DNA from: a bacterium
Lineage (GTDB): Bacteria; DYJV01; JALVYZ01
Length of the DNA stretch: 15,312 bases
Reading direction: 5' to 3'
NCBI GenBank assembly: GCA_027037705.1
Contig: JALVYZ010000074.1
Span: 1 to 15,312, forward strand
The number at the start of each line of letters is the position of its first letter. Position 1 is the first letter of the stretch. Of the stretch, positions 7,129-13,818 are shown one piece after another. The position numbers and the translations under genes were made by a program. Below the pieces are notes generated by a model, which worked only from the letters and a program-made list of their open reading frames with translations, had not been told where the DNA came from and ran no database searches.

Positions 7129-7880
7129 ATTAAAACTCCAACCGCAATGCACCAACAATAAATTGAGAAAAATTTTAAACTTTTTAATTTTGTTAATATT
7201 GTTAGCAATTTTAGAGAAAGCAAGCCAACTATTAAAGAAGAAAAAAATCCCGTCATATAAATTCCATATAACGAAGAATTTATAGATGAAAAATCTTTTA
7301 AACTTAAAACAACTGCACCTAAAATTGCAGGGATTGACATTATAAATGAAAATTTTATTGCTACATCTCTTTTTAACCCACAAAAAATTCCAACAGAAAC
7401 AGTTGAACCAGAACGAGAAATTCCAGGGATAATAGCAAATGCCTGAGCAATACCAATTATTGCTGCATCAACAAATGTGATATTATTATCATCTTTATTT
7501 TCACTTCCAATTTTATCACTACAAAATAAAATTATCCCAGTAAAAATTAAAGCATAAGCAACTAAGATTGGATTATTAAATAAATTTTCAATAAAATCTT
7601 TAAATAATATTCCTACAATTCCAGCAGGAATTGTTGCAATAATAATTAAAAAAATCCACTTCTTATTTTTTAATCTTAATATGTCAAGAATTTCATTTCT
7701 AAAATATATTAAAACTGAAAAAAGTGTTCCAAAATGTAAAAAAACATCAAAACTTATTCCTGGCTGTTTAAAATTTTTAAAAATAGATTGAATAATTACA
7801 AGATGTCCAGAGCTACTAACAGGTAAGAACTCTGTTAAGCCCTGAACAATTCCTAAAATTAATGCTTGCAAATAAGTCAT
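7116..7880 (-). CDS. uppP: Undecaprenyl-diphosphatase UppP (BacA)
   Basis: This inner-membrane enzyme dephosphorylates undecaprenyl pyrophosphate to recycle the lipid carrier for peptidoglycan and other envelope polymers; excess enzyme is known to give bacitracin resistance. The protein has 254 residues, typical for the family, with about eight hydrophobic segments. Both catalytic motifs are intact: the Glu-rich segment with SSSGH (GIVQGLTEFLPVSSSGH, residues 10-26) and PGISRSGST (152-160). The ATG lies 2 nt after the stop of the upstream FG-GAP gene and has no recognisable ribosome binding site, so it is probably translated by coupling. The 3' end overlaps ftsK by 13 nt. Confidence 0.97.
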   Translation of the reverse strand: MTYLQALILGIVQGLTEFLPVSSSGHLVIIQSIFKNFKQPGISFDVFLHFGTLFSVLIYFRNEILDILRLKNKKWIFLIIIATIPAGIVGILFKDFIENLFNNPILVAYALIFTGIILFCSDKIGSENKDDNNITFVDAAIIGIAQAFAIIPGISRSGSTVSVGIFCGLKRDVAIKFSFIMSIPAILGAVVLSLKDFSSINSSLYGIYMTGFFSSLIVGLLSLKLLTILTKLKSLKFFSIYCWCIAVGVLIWMK

Positions 7881-7882
7881 TT

Positions 7883-9844
7883 TTAATAAGCAGGAAAAGC
7901 TATTAAATATGATGCTGCTTTTGTTGCAATTGGATTAACTGAACTTTTTTTAATAACTCCACAAATAAGCTCATTATTATAAATATTTATTCCCTCTATA
8001 GCACCATCAACTTTTCCTGAATAAGGTTTCATTGCAATATCACCAAAGCTATTTAAGAATACAAGTCTAACCTCTCCCTGTTTGAAAAGTCCAATATCTC
8101 CAAGTATAATATCTCCAGTTGCATAATTCTTGACAATAAGGACACCTTCTCTACCTTTTTTATCTTTCATAAACACTTTAGGTTTTGGATCAATTGCTTG
8201 AGGTTTTGTATATTGAAATTTCTCTGTCCCTTTATTCCACGAAATTATATTGAAGCTACCGCCTAAAGATTCATCACCTGTATAAATATTTTCTCCATTT
8301 TTATAAACAATTAACCTATGAATATCATTTATAAACAACAATTCTTTTTTGCCATCTCCATCAACATCAGCTTTAACTGAAGATGGTAATCTAAAACCGT
8401 ATGGGATCCATACTCTTTTCTTCCTCTCTAAATTATTCCCTTTTAATTCCAATTCATATAATGCATCTCCAAAAATATTTTCCTTATCAAATGATTGACC
8501 TGCAAGTTCTTCTTTCCCATCATTATCAAAATCGTAACCACCTAAAATGTAGTCAATATTATTTTTAGCAAGTATTAATTTATTTCCAGCTATTTTATAA
8601 ATTCTTGATTCCATCCCATCTTTCAAGATTATATTCACAATTACGTCTTTCTTTCCATCATTATTAGCATCAACAAATGCAACATTCATAATTTGTCCAA
8701 AACCCTTATATGTTTCACCATATAATTTTTTCAACGCATGTTCTCCCACAATTTTTGCAAATACAATTGAATATCCATCTGAATAAACTACATTACTATT
8801 GTTAAAATCTATTGATTTTAATTTTTCCGTAAGTTGAGTTATAGTTCTAAAATTTGTAACAGTTGGTTTTAAATTTTCAAGAGTGCTATATTTATATTTT
8901 GAATTAAGTGGCTTTAATTTTGATAATTTATATTTTTTTTCTTGAGGTTGTGATGTAACAGGCTTTAATGGAATTGGTTTTAAACCACTAACCTGCCCTT
9001 GTGCCATTGGATAAGTTGGCAATTGGCCTCCCTGCCCAACTGGCTGCAATGGTTGTAAATTAGCAGTTGGTCCCATTGGATAAGCTGGCAATCCAGGATA
9101 TCCTTGTGGTTGTGAAATCTTTGAAATTAAAGCTTGAGGAGTCTGAGCTTTAAAACTTAACATTTTTTTAGATAAATCAAATGTTGAAGTAAAAACTCCT
9201 ATATTTCTTCCTGTATATACAGATGAAAATTCTATACTTACATCTTTTTTTGTATTACTAATCGAATCTTTTATAAAAACTTTCATATTTATTGGATAAA
9301 CATCTTTCTTTTGCTGCATCATAGGATTTTGAGAAAATATTAATTGAATTTGTGGAAACTTGCCAGCCGCAAGTTCCAAATAACTTTGAATATCATAAGC
9401 TTGAGTAGGTTTTTCTGTTAAATTATTTATCCCCTTTACATAAATAACAACCCTTTTAGTAAATCTTGCATTATCTCCCGCCTTCATATGTCCAGGGTTT
9501 TCTACAATATCACCTAATGCAACTGTACCAACTTTATCTTTAATTGAGATAGTACCCACATGTTCATCAAGATAACCAATAAACTTTCCTGTTAATTGAT
9601 TGAATAACTTTCTTTGATGTCTATAAACAGTTACTTCAGCACCAATTGGAGGGATAAAATTATTTTCAAATTGTACAGCTGCTTCATCTCTTTCCGGGAT
9701 AATTGCGACAACCTCTCCTTCATAGGAAAATTGTTTTAATAATTTAGAAAAAATTTCAGAAAATGCCTGATCAAGAGTTTTTGGATATAATTGAGTTGAA
9801 ATTAAAAAGACAAAAATTAACAAAAAAATAGATCTTTTTTTCAT
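7883..9844 (-). CDS. Exported FG-GAP/VCBS-repeat protein with proline-rich linker
   Basis: I start at the ATG at 9842-9844 (MKKRSIFLLIFVFLIS), which has GAGGGA about five bases upstream; an upstream TTG would disrupt the signal peptide. The protein is 653 residues. Signal peptide about 1-22. Residues about 40-130 form a beta-rich domain (EGEVVAIIPERDEAAVQF, a GDIVENPGH segment) that recalls the C-terminal part of FlgT-like surface proteins. Residues about 250-310 are a Pro/Gln/Gly-rich linker containing the repeat LPAYPMGP / LPTYPMAQ. The C-terminal half has at least three calcium-loop FG-GAP/VCBS motifs (DANNDGKKD, DFDNDGKEE, DVDGDGKKE), expected to form a beta-propeller. It has its own promoter and leads the group with uppP and ftsK. 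Periplasmic or surface location is inferred; the function is not known. Confidence 0.85.
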   Translation of the reverse strand: MKKRSIFLLIFVFLISTQLYPKTLDQAFSEIFSKLLKQFSYEGEVVAIIPERDEAAVQFENNFIPPIGAEVTVYRHQRKLFNQLTGKFIGYLDEHVGTISIKDKVGTVALGDIVENPGHMKAGDNARFTKRVVIYVKGINNLTEKPTQAYDIQSYLELAAGKFPQIQLIFSQNPMMQQKKDVYPINMKVFIKDSISNTKKDVSIEFSSVYTGRNIGVFTSTFDLSKKMLSFKAQTPQALISKISQPQGYPGLPAYPMGPTANLQPLQPVGQGGQLPTYPMAQGQVSGLKPIPLKPVTSQPQEKKYKLSKLKPLNSKYKYSTLENLKPTVTNFRTITQLTEKLKSIDFNNSNVVYSDGYSIVFAKIVGEHALKKLYGETYKGFGQIMNVAFVDANNDGKKDVIVNIILKDGMESRIYKIAGNKLILAKNNIDYILGGYDFDNDGKEELAGQSFDKENIFGDALYELELKGNNLERKKRVWIPYGFRLPSSVKADVDGDGKKELLFINDIHRLIVYKNGENIYTGDESLGGSFNIISWNKGTEKFQYTKPQAIDPKPKVFMKDKKGREGVLIVKNYATGDIILGDIGLFKQGEVRLVFLNSFGDIAMKPYSGKVDGAIEGINIYNNELICGVIKKSSVNPIATKAASYLIAFPAY

Positions 9845-9880
9845 AACATCCCTCAAATTTTAATATTTTATGGACTCCTG

Positions 9881-9909
9881 GAATTACTACATTGAGATGA
9901 GATTGTCAA
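9881..9909 (-). promoter_or_regulatory. Promoter of the FG-GAP-uppP-ftsK group
   Basis: On the minus strand, TTGACA (9909-9904) is followed by exactly 17 bases and TAATTC (9886-9881). The -35 is perfect and the -10 moderate. It lies just past the permease terminator and about 40 bp before the ATG at 9844, so transcription is likely to restart here for the envelope and division genes. Confidence 0.55.
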
Positions 9910-9910
9910 T

Positions 9911-9939
9911 AAAAAAAGCGGGTGAGATTTCACCCGCTT
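9911..9939 (-). terminator. Rho-independent terminator of the TRAP permease
   Basis: The perfect 10-bp stem AAGCGGGTGA (9916-9925) / TCACCCGCTT (9930-9939) has a 4-nt loop and is GC-rich against the AT-rich background. On the minus strand it runs straight into a seven-T tract (9917-9911). The stem begins within the permease stop codon (9938-9940), so the transcript ends immediately after the gene. Confidence 0.9.
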
Positions 9940-12010
9940 AAATTGATATTACAGGTTTGGTTAAATCTGGATTTTTTTTGATTCTAACCTTTTGGGAAAA
10001 CAGAGTCAATCCCCAGAGAACTAAACCAACAATATAACCAAGATATTTATTTGGAAAATCTAAAAATTTTTGTCCAATTTGAGGTTGAAATAAAAACAGA
10101 CATGCTCCTAAAAGTAAGATTATTTCATACCATGCATTTTTCCCTATAACCCATCCCTGTGTAGCTGATGAAAAAGCCCATGCACCAAGAACAGCCATAA
10201 TAAAAATTAATATGGCAAGAGGCCAGCTATTTATATTATGTAAAATCAAATCTGGATTAAAAATAAACATATATGCGATAATTGTGGTTCTAATATCATA
10301 CAAAAAACCCTGAATTCCCGTTGGAATTGGTTCACTTCCAGCAATTGCGGCGGCTGCATAACTTGCAAGTCCAACTGGGGGAGTATCATCAGCAAGCATT
10401 CCAAAATAGAAGCAGAACAGATGAGCAGCCATTAAAGGAACAATAAAATTGTTTGACTGGCCGACTTCAACGATAATTGGAGCAGTTAATGATGCCATAA
10501 CAATATATGTTGCTGTGGTAGGTAAACCCATCCCTATAAGCAAACTTGCAATTGAAGTAATTAAAAGCATAACAAAAATATTTCCACCAGATAATTGCTC
10601 AACAATCTCTGTAATCATTCCACCAATTCCAAGATTTACTATACCAACAATAATTCCAGCAGAAGCACATGCTATAGCAACTGAAACCATATTTTTAGAA
10701 CCCTTAACAAAGCCATCAGCTACCTGATCAATCCAGTTTTTAATAGCATTTTTAAATGAATAATTTTTTACTTTTGCAAAGTAAATCTCTCTAATCAACA
10801 ACACTCCTAACAACCATATTATAGCAACAAATGCTGAATGGTCAGGAGTTCTTCTTAAAATCATTAATTCATATATTAATATTCCAATAGGAATAAGGAA
10901 AAAATAACCGTTTTTAATAACATCTCTTAATACTGGTAACTCTTCCTTTGTCAATCCCCTTAAACCAGCTTTTGAAGCCTCAATATGAGTAATATAAAGT
11001 AAAGCACAGTATGAAGCTAAAGCAGGAATAGCAGCAGATTTAACAACTTGAATATATGGAACATTTAAATATTCTGCAATAATAAATGCCGCAGCACCCA
11101 TAATTGGAGGCATCAATTGTCCATCAATGCTTGCAGCAACCTCTGTTGCAGCAGCTTTGGTTGGAGGATAACCTATTTTTTTCATAAGAGGAATAGTAAA
11201 AGTTCCTGTAGTAACAATATTTGCAATACTTGAACCAGAAACCATACCTGTTAATCCACTTGAAAGGACTGCTGCTTTAGCAGGACCACCTTTATATTTT
11301 CCTAAAAAACATAAGGCTAAATCAATAAAGAATTTACCTGCTCCAGACCTATCAAGTAATGCTCCAAAAAGCACATAAAGGTATACAACAGAAGCAGAGA
11401 CTCCTAAAGGGATTCCATATATTCCTTCTGTTGAAAGGCAGATCTGTGTCATATACTTTCTTAAAGAAACACTTTTATATGCTAAAACTTCTGGCATATG
11501 CTCAGCAAAAAGTGCATAAAGAGTAAAAGCAATTGCAATTATTGTTAAAGCAGGTCCAATTGCTCTTCTTGAACCTTCTAATAGTAAAATTAATAAAATA
11601 AAACCAATAACAATATCCCTTGTAATTGGCATTCCAGCTCTGTTAGATATACCCTCCCAATCTAAAAAAAGATATAGAGCAGCAAAAGCCCCCAATGCTG
11701 CCAAAAATAAATCAATCCAAGGGATTCTATCCCTTGACCATAAAAATTTAAAACGTTTTTTAGGTTTTTTAAAAAATGGGATACTACAGAAAAGCATTGC
11801 CATTGCAAATGCTAAATGAATACATCTTATGGTTACTTCGTTTAAAAGAAGCCAACTTGAAATTGAAAGCTGAAATAAAGCCCATGCAATACCAAGAGTT
11901 GGCACAATATATTTTTGCCAGTTAGTTAAAACTCTTAATTCTCCACTTTCTTCAGCTATAATCTCTTCAAGTTTTACCTTTGATTGTTCATCAAGATTGT
12001 TATTTGCCAT
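9938..12010 (-). CDS. TRAP transporter permease, fused 4TM/12TM (TAXI type)
   Basis: This is the inner-membrane part of a TRAP transporter, which uses an ion gradient and a periplasmic binding protein to import solutes, usually organic acids. The protein has 690 residues, the length of the DctQ-DctM fusion found with TAXI binding proteins. A hydrophobic N-terminal part (about 35-170) corresponds to the small 4TM subunit and the rest to the 12TM subunit. Recognisable conserved stretches are GLTGMVSGSSIANIVTTGTF (252-271), DGQLMPPIMGAAAF (296-309), IGMGLPTTATYIV in the second half and the ADDTPPVGLASYAAAAIAGS region near 540-560. The ATG follows a very strong ribosome binding site, AGGAGGGGGG. 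It lies 79 bp downstream of the TAXI gene, with a terminator-like hairpin between, and ends in its own terminator. The substrate cannot be read from sequence. Confidence 0.95.
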   Translation of the reverse strand: MANNNLDEQSKVKLEEIIAEESGELRVLTNWQKYIVPTLGIAWALFQLSISSWLLLNEVTIRCIHLAFAMAMLFCSIPFFKKPKKRFKFLWSRDRIPWIDLFLAALGAFAALYLFLDWEGISNRAGMPITRDIVIGFILLILLLEGSRRAIGPALTIIAIAFTLYALFAEHMPEVLAYKSVSLRKYMTQICLSTEGIYGIPLGVSASVVYLYVLFGALLDRSGAGKFFIDLALCFLGKYKGGPAKAAVLSSGLTGMVSGSSIANIVTTGTFTIPLMKKIGYPPTKAAATEVAASIDGQLMPPIMGAAAFIIAEYLNVPYIQVVKSAAIPALASYCALLYITHIEASKAGLRGLTKEELPVLRDVIKNGYFFLIPIGILIYELMILRRTPDHSAFVAIIWLLGVLLIREIYFAKVKNYSFKNAIKNWIDQVADGFVKGSKNMVSVAIACASAGIIVGIVNLGIGGMITEIVEQLSGGNIFVMLLITSIASLLIGMGLPTTATYIVMASLTAPIIVEVGQSNNFIVPLMAAHLFCFYFGMLADDTPPVGLASYAAAAIAGSEPIPTGIQGFLYDIRTTIIAYMFIFNPDLILHNINSWPLAILIFIMAVLGAWAFSSATQGWVIGKNAWYEIILLLGACLFLFQPQIGQKFLDFPNKYLGYIVGLVLWGLTLFSQKVRIKKNPDLTKPVISI

Positions 12011-12033
12011 TCCCCCCTCCTGAGGATTAATAT

Positions 12034-12065
12034 AAAAAAGGAGGATTCCAAAATCCTCCTTTTTT
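12034..12065 (-). terminator. Perfect hairpin between TAXI and permease genes (attenuating terminator)
   Basis: The 14-bp perfect stem AAAAAAGGAGGATT (12034-12047) / AATCCTCCTTTTTT (12052-12065) has a CCAA loop. It is flanked by A and T runs, so it can act on either strand. On the minus strand it ends the TAXI transcript 25 nt after its stop while the permease gene follows, an arrangement that usually gives more binding protein than permease. The CCTCC arm is also complementary to the permease ribosome binding site. Confidence 0.85.
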
Positions 12066-12089
12066 CAAAAAACTATACTATTTATATAA

Positions 12090-13073
12090 CTATCTCTTTA
12101 GATATTTATCAAGTCCATGCTCTTTATAATATTTCATTGCACCTGGATGAATAGGTGCTGATAATCCTTCAAGCATATTCTTTTTTGTTAACACAGCATA
12201 AGCTGGATGAAGTTTTTTAAATGTTTCTAAATTATCAAAAACCTCTTTAACAATTGCATAAACAACATCATCAGGCATATCTGCTCTTGTAACGAATGTT
12301 GCTTTAACACCAAATGTTGGAATCATATCTTCTTTATTGGTTAAATTAGGATAGAATTTTTTTGGGATATAAGTTTTTGCATAATATGGAAATTTTTTAA
12401 GTAAAGGTTCAACATTGGGGATTGGAACAATATGTACTTTAATTCTTCCTGCAGTTGCCTCTTTTATAGACCCATTTGGGTGTCCAACAGTATAGAAATA
12501 TGCGTCAATTCTATCATTCTGTAATGCTTCTGCAGCTTCAACTGCCTTGATATAAAAAGCTTTTATATCTTTTTTCTCATCAAGGCCAGCAAGCCATAAA
12601 GCATCTCTTGAATTACCAAGCTGTCCAGAGCCAGGATTACCTATAGCAACTCTTTTTCCTTTTAAATCTTTTAATGACCATATACCACTTTTATCAGTTG
12701 CAATTAATGTTACAGATTCTGGATGGATTGCAAAAATAGCTCTTAAATTTTTCTGTGGATGACCTTTCCATTCTTTTAATCCATAATATGCCTGATACTG
12801 TCTATCTGATTGACAGATACCAAAATCTAAATCACCACTCATTACAGCATTAATATTGTAAACTGAACCTGCTGTAGACTCAACTGTACATTTAATATGA
12901 TACTCTTTTGATTTTTTGTTTACCATTCTACAAATAGCTCCACCTGTAGGATAGTAAACACCTGTTACTCCACCTGTTCCAATTGTTATAAATTTTACTC
13001 TTTTTGCACTACCAGAAAATGGAAATGTAAAAAATAATGCTAATACTGCAATTACCATTAAAAATTTTTTCAT
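12090..13073 (-). CDS. TAXI-family TRAP transporter solute-binding protein
   Basis: This is the periplasmic receptor that captures the solute for the adjacent TRAP permease. The protein has 327 residues, the usual TAXI length. Signal peptide about 1-23 (basic MKK, hydrophobic core, cleavage after GSA). The TAXI fold begins with FITIGTGGVTGVYYPTGGAIC (about 28-48), the family's opening signature. It is followed by STAGSVYNINAVMSGDLDFGICQSD (66-90) and the mid-protein VAIGNPGSGQLGNSRD (142-157), all as in proteins annotated TRAP-TAXI. TAXI members have been linked to glutamate and other carboxylates, but the ligand is not predictable here. The ATG at 13071-13073 has AGGAGGT nine bases upstream. 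The 5' leader holds a 12-bp tandem repeat and the gene ends in front of a strong hairpin. Confidence 0.95.
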   Translation of the reverse strand: MKKFLMVIAVLALFFTFPFSGSAKRVKFITIGTGGVTGVYYPTGGAICRMVNKKSKEYHIKCTVESTAGSVYNINAVMSGDLDFGICQSDRQYQAYYGLKEWKGHPQKNLRAIFAIHPESVTLIATDKSGIWSLKDLKGKRVAIGNPGSGQLGNSRDALWLAGLDEKKDIKAFYIKAVEAAEALQNDRIDAYFYTVGHPNGSIKEATAGRIKVHIVPIPNVEPLLKKFPYYAKTYIPKKFYPNLTNKEDMIPTFGVKATFVTRADMPDDVVYAIVKEVFDNLETFKKLHPAYAVLTKKNMLEGLSAPIHPGAMKYYKEHGLDKYLKR

Positions 13074-13094
13074 TTTAACTACCTCCTTTTATTT

Positions 13095-13124
13095 TTAGTG
13101 TTGGTGTTAGTGATGGTGTTAGTT
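13095..13124. repeat. 12-bp tandem repeat in the TAXI leader
   Basis: TTAGTGTTGGTG (13095-13106), TTAGTGATGGTG (13107-13118) and a partial TTAGTT (13119-13124): two copies differing at one base plus half a copy. It lies directly upstream of the TAXI ribosome binding site (around 13083-13090). Confidence 0.7.
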
Positions 13125-13130
13125 TAAAAT

Positions 13131-13174
13131 TTTTCATTTTTCATTATTAATTATTCACTGTTCACAATTCACTA
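13131..13174. repeat. Heptad repeat, NNTTCAN type
   Basis: Six 7-bp units run in one register from 13131: TTTTCAT, TTTTCAT, TATTAAT, TATTCAC, TGTTCAC, AATTCAC. In the shifted register the right end reads TTCACTG, TTCACAA, TTCACTA. The units are degenerate but the phase is kept throughout. The right end merges into the 10-bp block beginning ACTAAC. Confidence 0.6.
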
Positions 13175-13210
13175 ACTTCCACTAACCTCAACTAACCTTT
13201 AACTAACTTT
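13171..13210. repeat. 10-bp tandem repeat, ACTAACNTNN type
   Basis: Four units, ACTAACTTCC, ACTAACCTCA, ACTAACCTTT and AACTAACTTT (the last shifted by one base). Each carries ACTAAC. The block follows the TTCAN heptads without a gap. Confidence 0.65.
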
Positions 13211-13216
13211 AATAAT

Positions 13217-13240
13217 ACTCCCGACTCCGCACTCCAGACT
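13217..13240. repeat. Heptad repeat, ACTCCNN type
   Basis: Three units, ACTCCCG, ACTCCGC and ACTCCAG, plus a trailing ACT. It is a locally GC-rich patch in very AT-rich surroundings, between the 10-bp block and the CCTTCTA block. Confidence 0.6.
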
Positions 13241-13256
13241 TTTTAAGTATTTTTAT

Positions 13257-13305
13257 CCTTCTACCTTCTACCTTCTACCTTCTACCTTCCACCTTCAACC
13301 TTCCG
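13257..13305. repeat. Heptad tandem repeat CCTTCTA, seven units, after the stress-protein gene
   Basis: Seven uninterrupted 7-bp units: four identical CCTTCTA (13257-13284), then CCTTCCA, CCTTCAA and CCTTCCG. The array begins four bases past the stop codon of the universal stress protein (13310-13312). On that gene's strand the units nearest the stop are degenerate and the far ones perfect. The family matches the block after ftsK at 4894-4933. Confidence 0.85.
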
Positions 13306-13309
13306 CCTA

Positions 13310-13747
13310 TCATTTTCTTCTCGTAATCATAATATTCGTCTTTGCTCTACGAGCTACTTTTTCAGCAGTTCCACCAAAAAAGAATTTTTTCGCTCCTGTT
13401 CTACCATGAGAGCCAATAATTACAAGGTCTATAGGCTTTTCTTCCAATTCTTCAATAATTTCTACATACGGAATTCCCCGTCTTACATTGTAATGACAAT
13501 TAATATCTTTCAATTCTGGAAATTTTTCTATTAACTTCTCAAGTTGCTGTTTCGCCTCTTTAAGCGCCTTTTCTCTTATTTTTTCATATTCTTCTTCACT
13601 TAAATAATGAAATAGCATACTTTCATCATGATTTACATATAATATAAATAAAGTGGAGTTAAATTTCTCTGCTAACCTTATTCCGTGTTCAAGAGCATAA
13701 AACGAATCTTCAGAAAAATCAATTGGAACAAGTATATTCTGAAACAT
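13310..13747 (-). CDS. Universal stress protein (UspA family)
   Basis: The protein has 145 residues, a single Usp domain of normal length and predicted cytosolic. It opens with the family strand and loop MFQNILVPIDFSEDSFYALEH, where Asp10 is the usual nucleotide-contacting Asp. It ends with the ATP-binding loop GSHGRTGAKKFFFGGTAEKV (112-131). The loop follows G-2x-G-9x-G-[S/T], except that the last S/T is Gly126, with Thr127 next. ATP binding is therefore likely but not certain. The ATG at 13745-13747 has AAAGGA about eight bases upstream. The gene sits between the porin terminator and a repeat-filled gap. Usp proteins bind nucleotides and help cells survive stress; a specific partner is not evident here. 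Confidence 0.94.
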   Translation of the reverse strand: MFQNILVPIDFSEDSFYALEHGIRLAEKFNSTLFILYVNHDESMLFHYLSEEEYEKIREKALKEAKQQLEKLIEKFPELKDINCHYNVRRGIPYVEIIEELEEKPIDLVIIGSHGRTGAKKFFFGGTAEKVARRAKTNIMITRRK

Positions 13748-13770
13748 TGTTCTATCCTTTCATTTTTTTA

Positions 13771-13802
13771 AAAAAAAGCCAGAGGATTGACTACCTCTGG
13801 CT
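13771..13802 (-). terminator. Rho-independent terminator of the porin-like gene
   Basis: The stem AGCCAGAGG (13777-13785) / CCTCTGGCT (13794-13802) is a perfect 9 bp with an 8-nt loop. On the minus strand it is followed by a run of Ts (13777-13771). It lies 16 bp after the porin stop codon and upstream of the stress-protein gene. Confidence 0.9.
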
Positions 13803-13818
13803 CAAAAAAATTATTATT

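Noticed and set aside
7129-7383. An 85-residue N-terminal extension of FtsK in the same frame
   Set aside because: It lies fully inside uppP in another frame, is low-complexity Phe/Lys/Cys sequence without FtsK similarity, and the ATG at 7126-7128 has a proper ribosome binding site and starts a normal FtsK N-terminus.
10449-10727. Open frame of 92 codons on the + strand inside the TRAP permease
   Set aside because: It is antisense to a clearly conserved membrane protein and its composition is the mirror of that gene; no ribosome binding site or family similarity.
11381-11386. A third GTATAC hexamer
   Set aside because: It is inside the permease coding region, lacks the flanking palindrome, and such a hexamer is expected by chance in DNA this AT-rich.
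13095-13305. CRISPR array or decayed coding sequence as explanation of the repeat mosaic
   Set aside because: Units are 7-12 bp and contiguous, with no spacers; periods of 7 and 10 do not keep a reading frame and stops occur in all frames.
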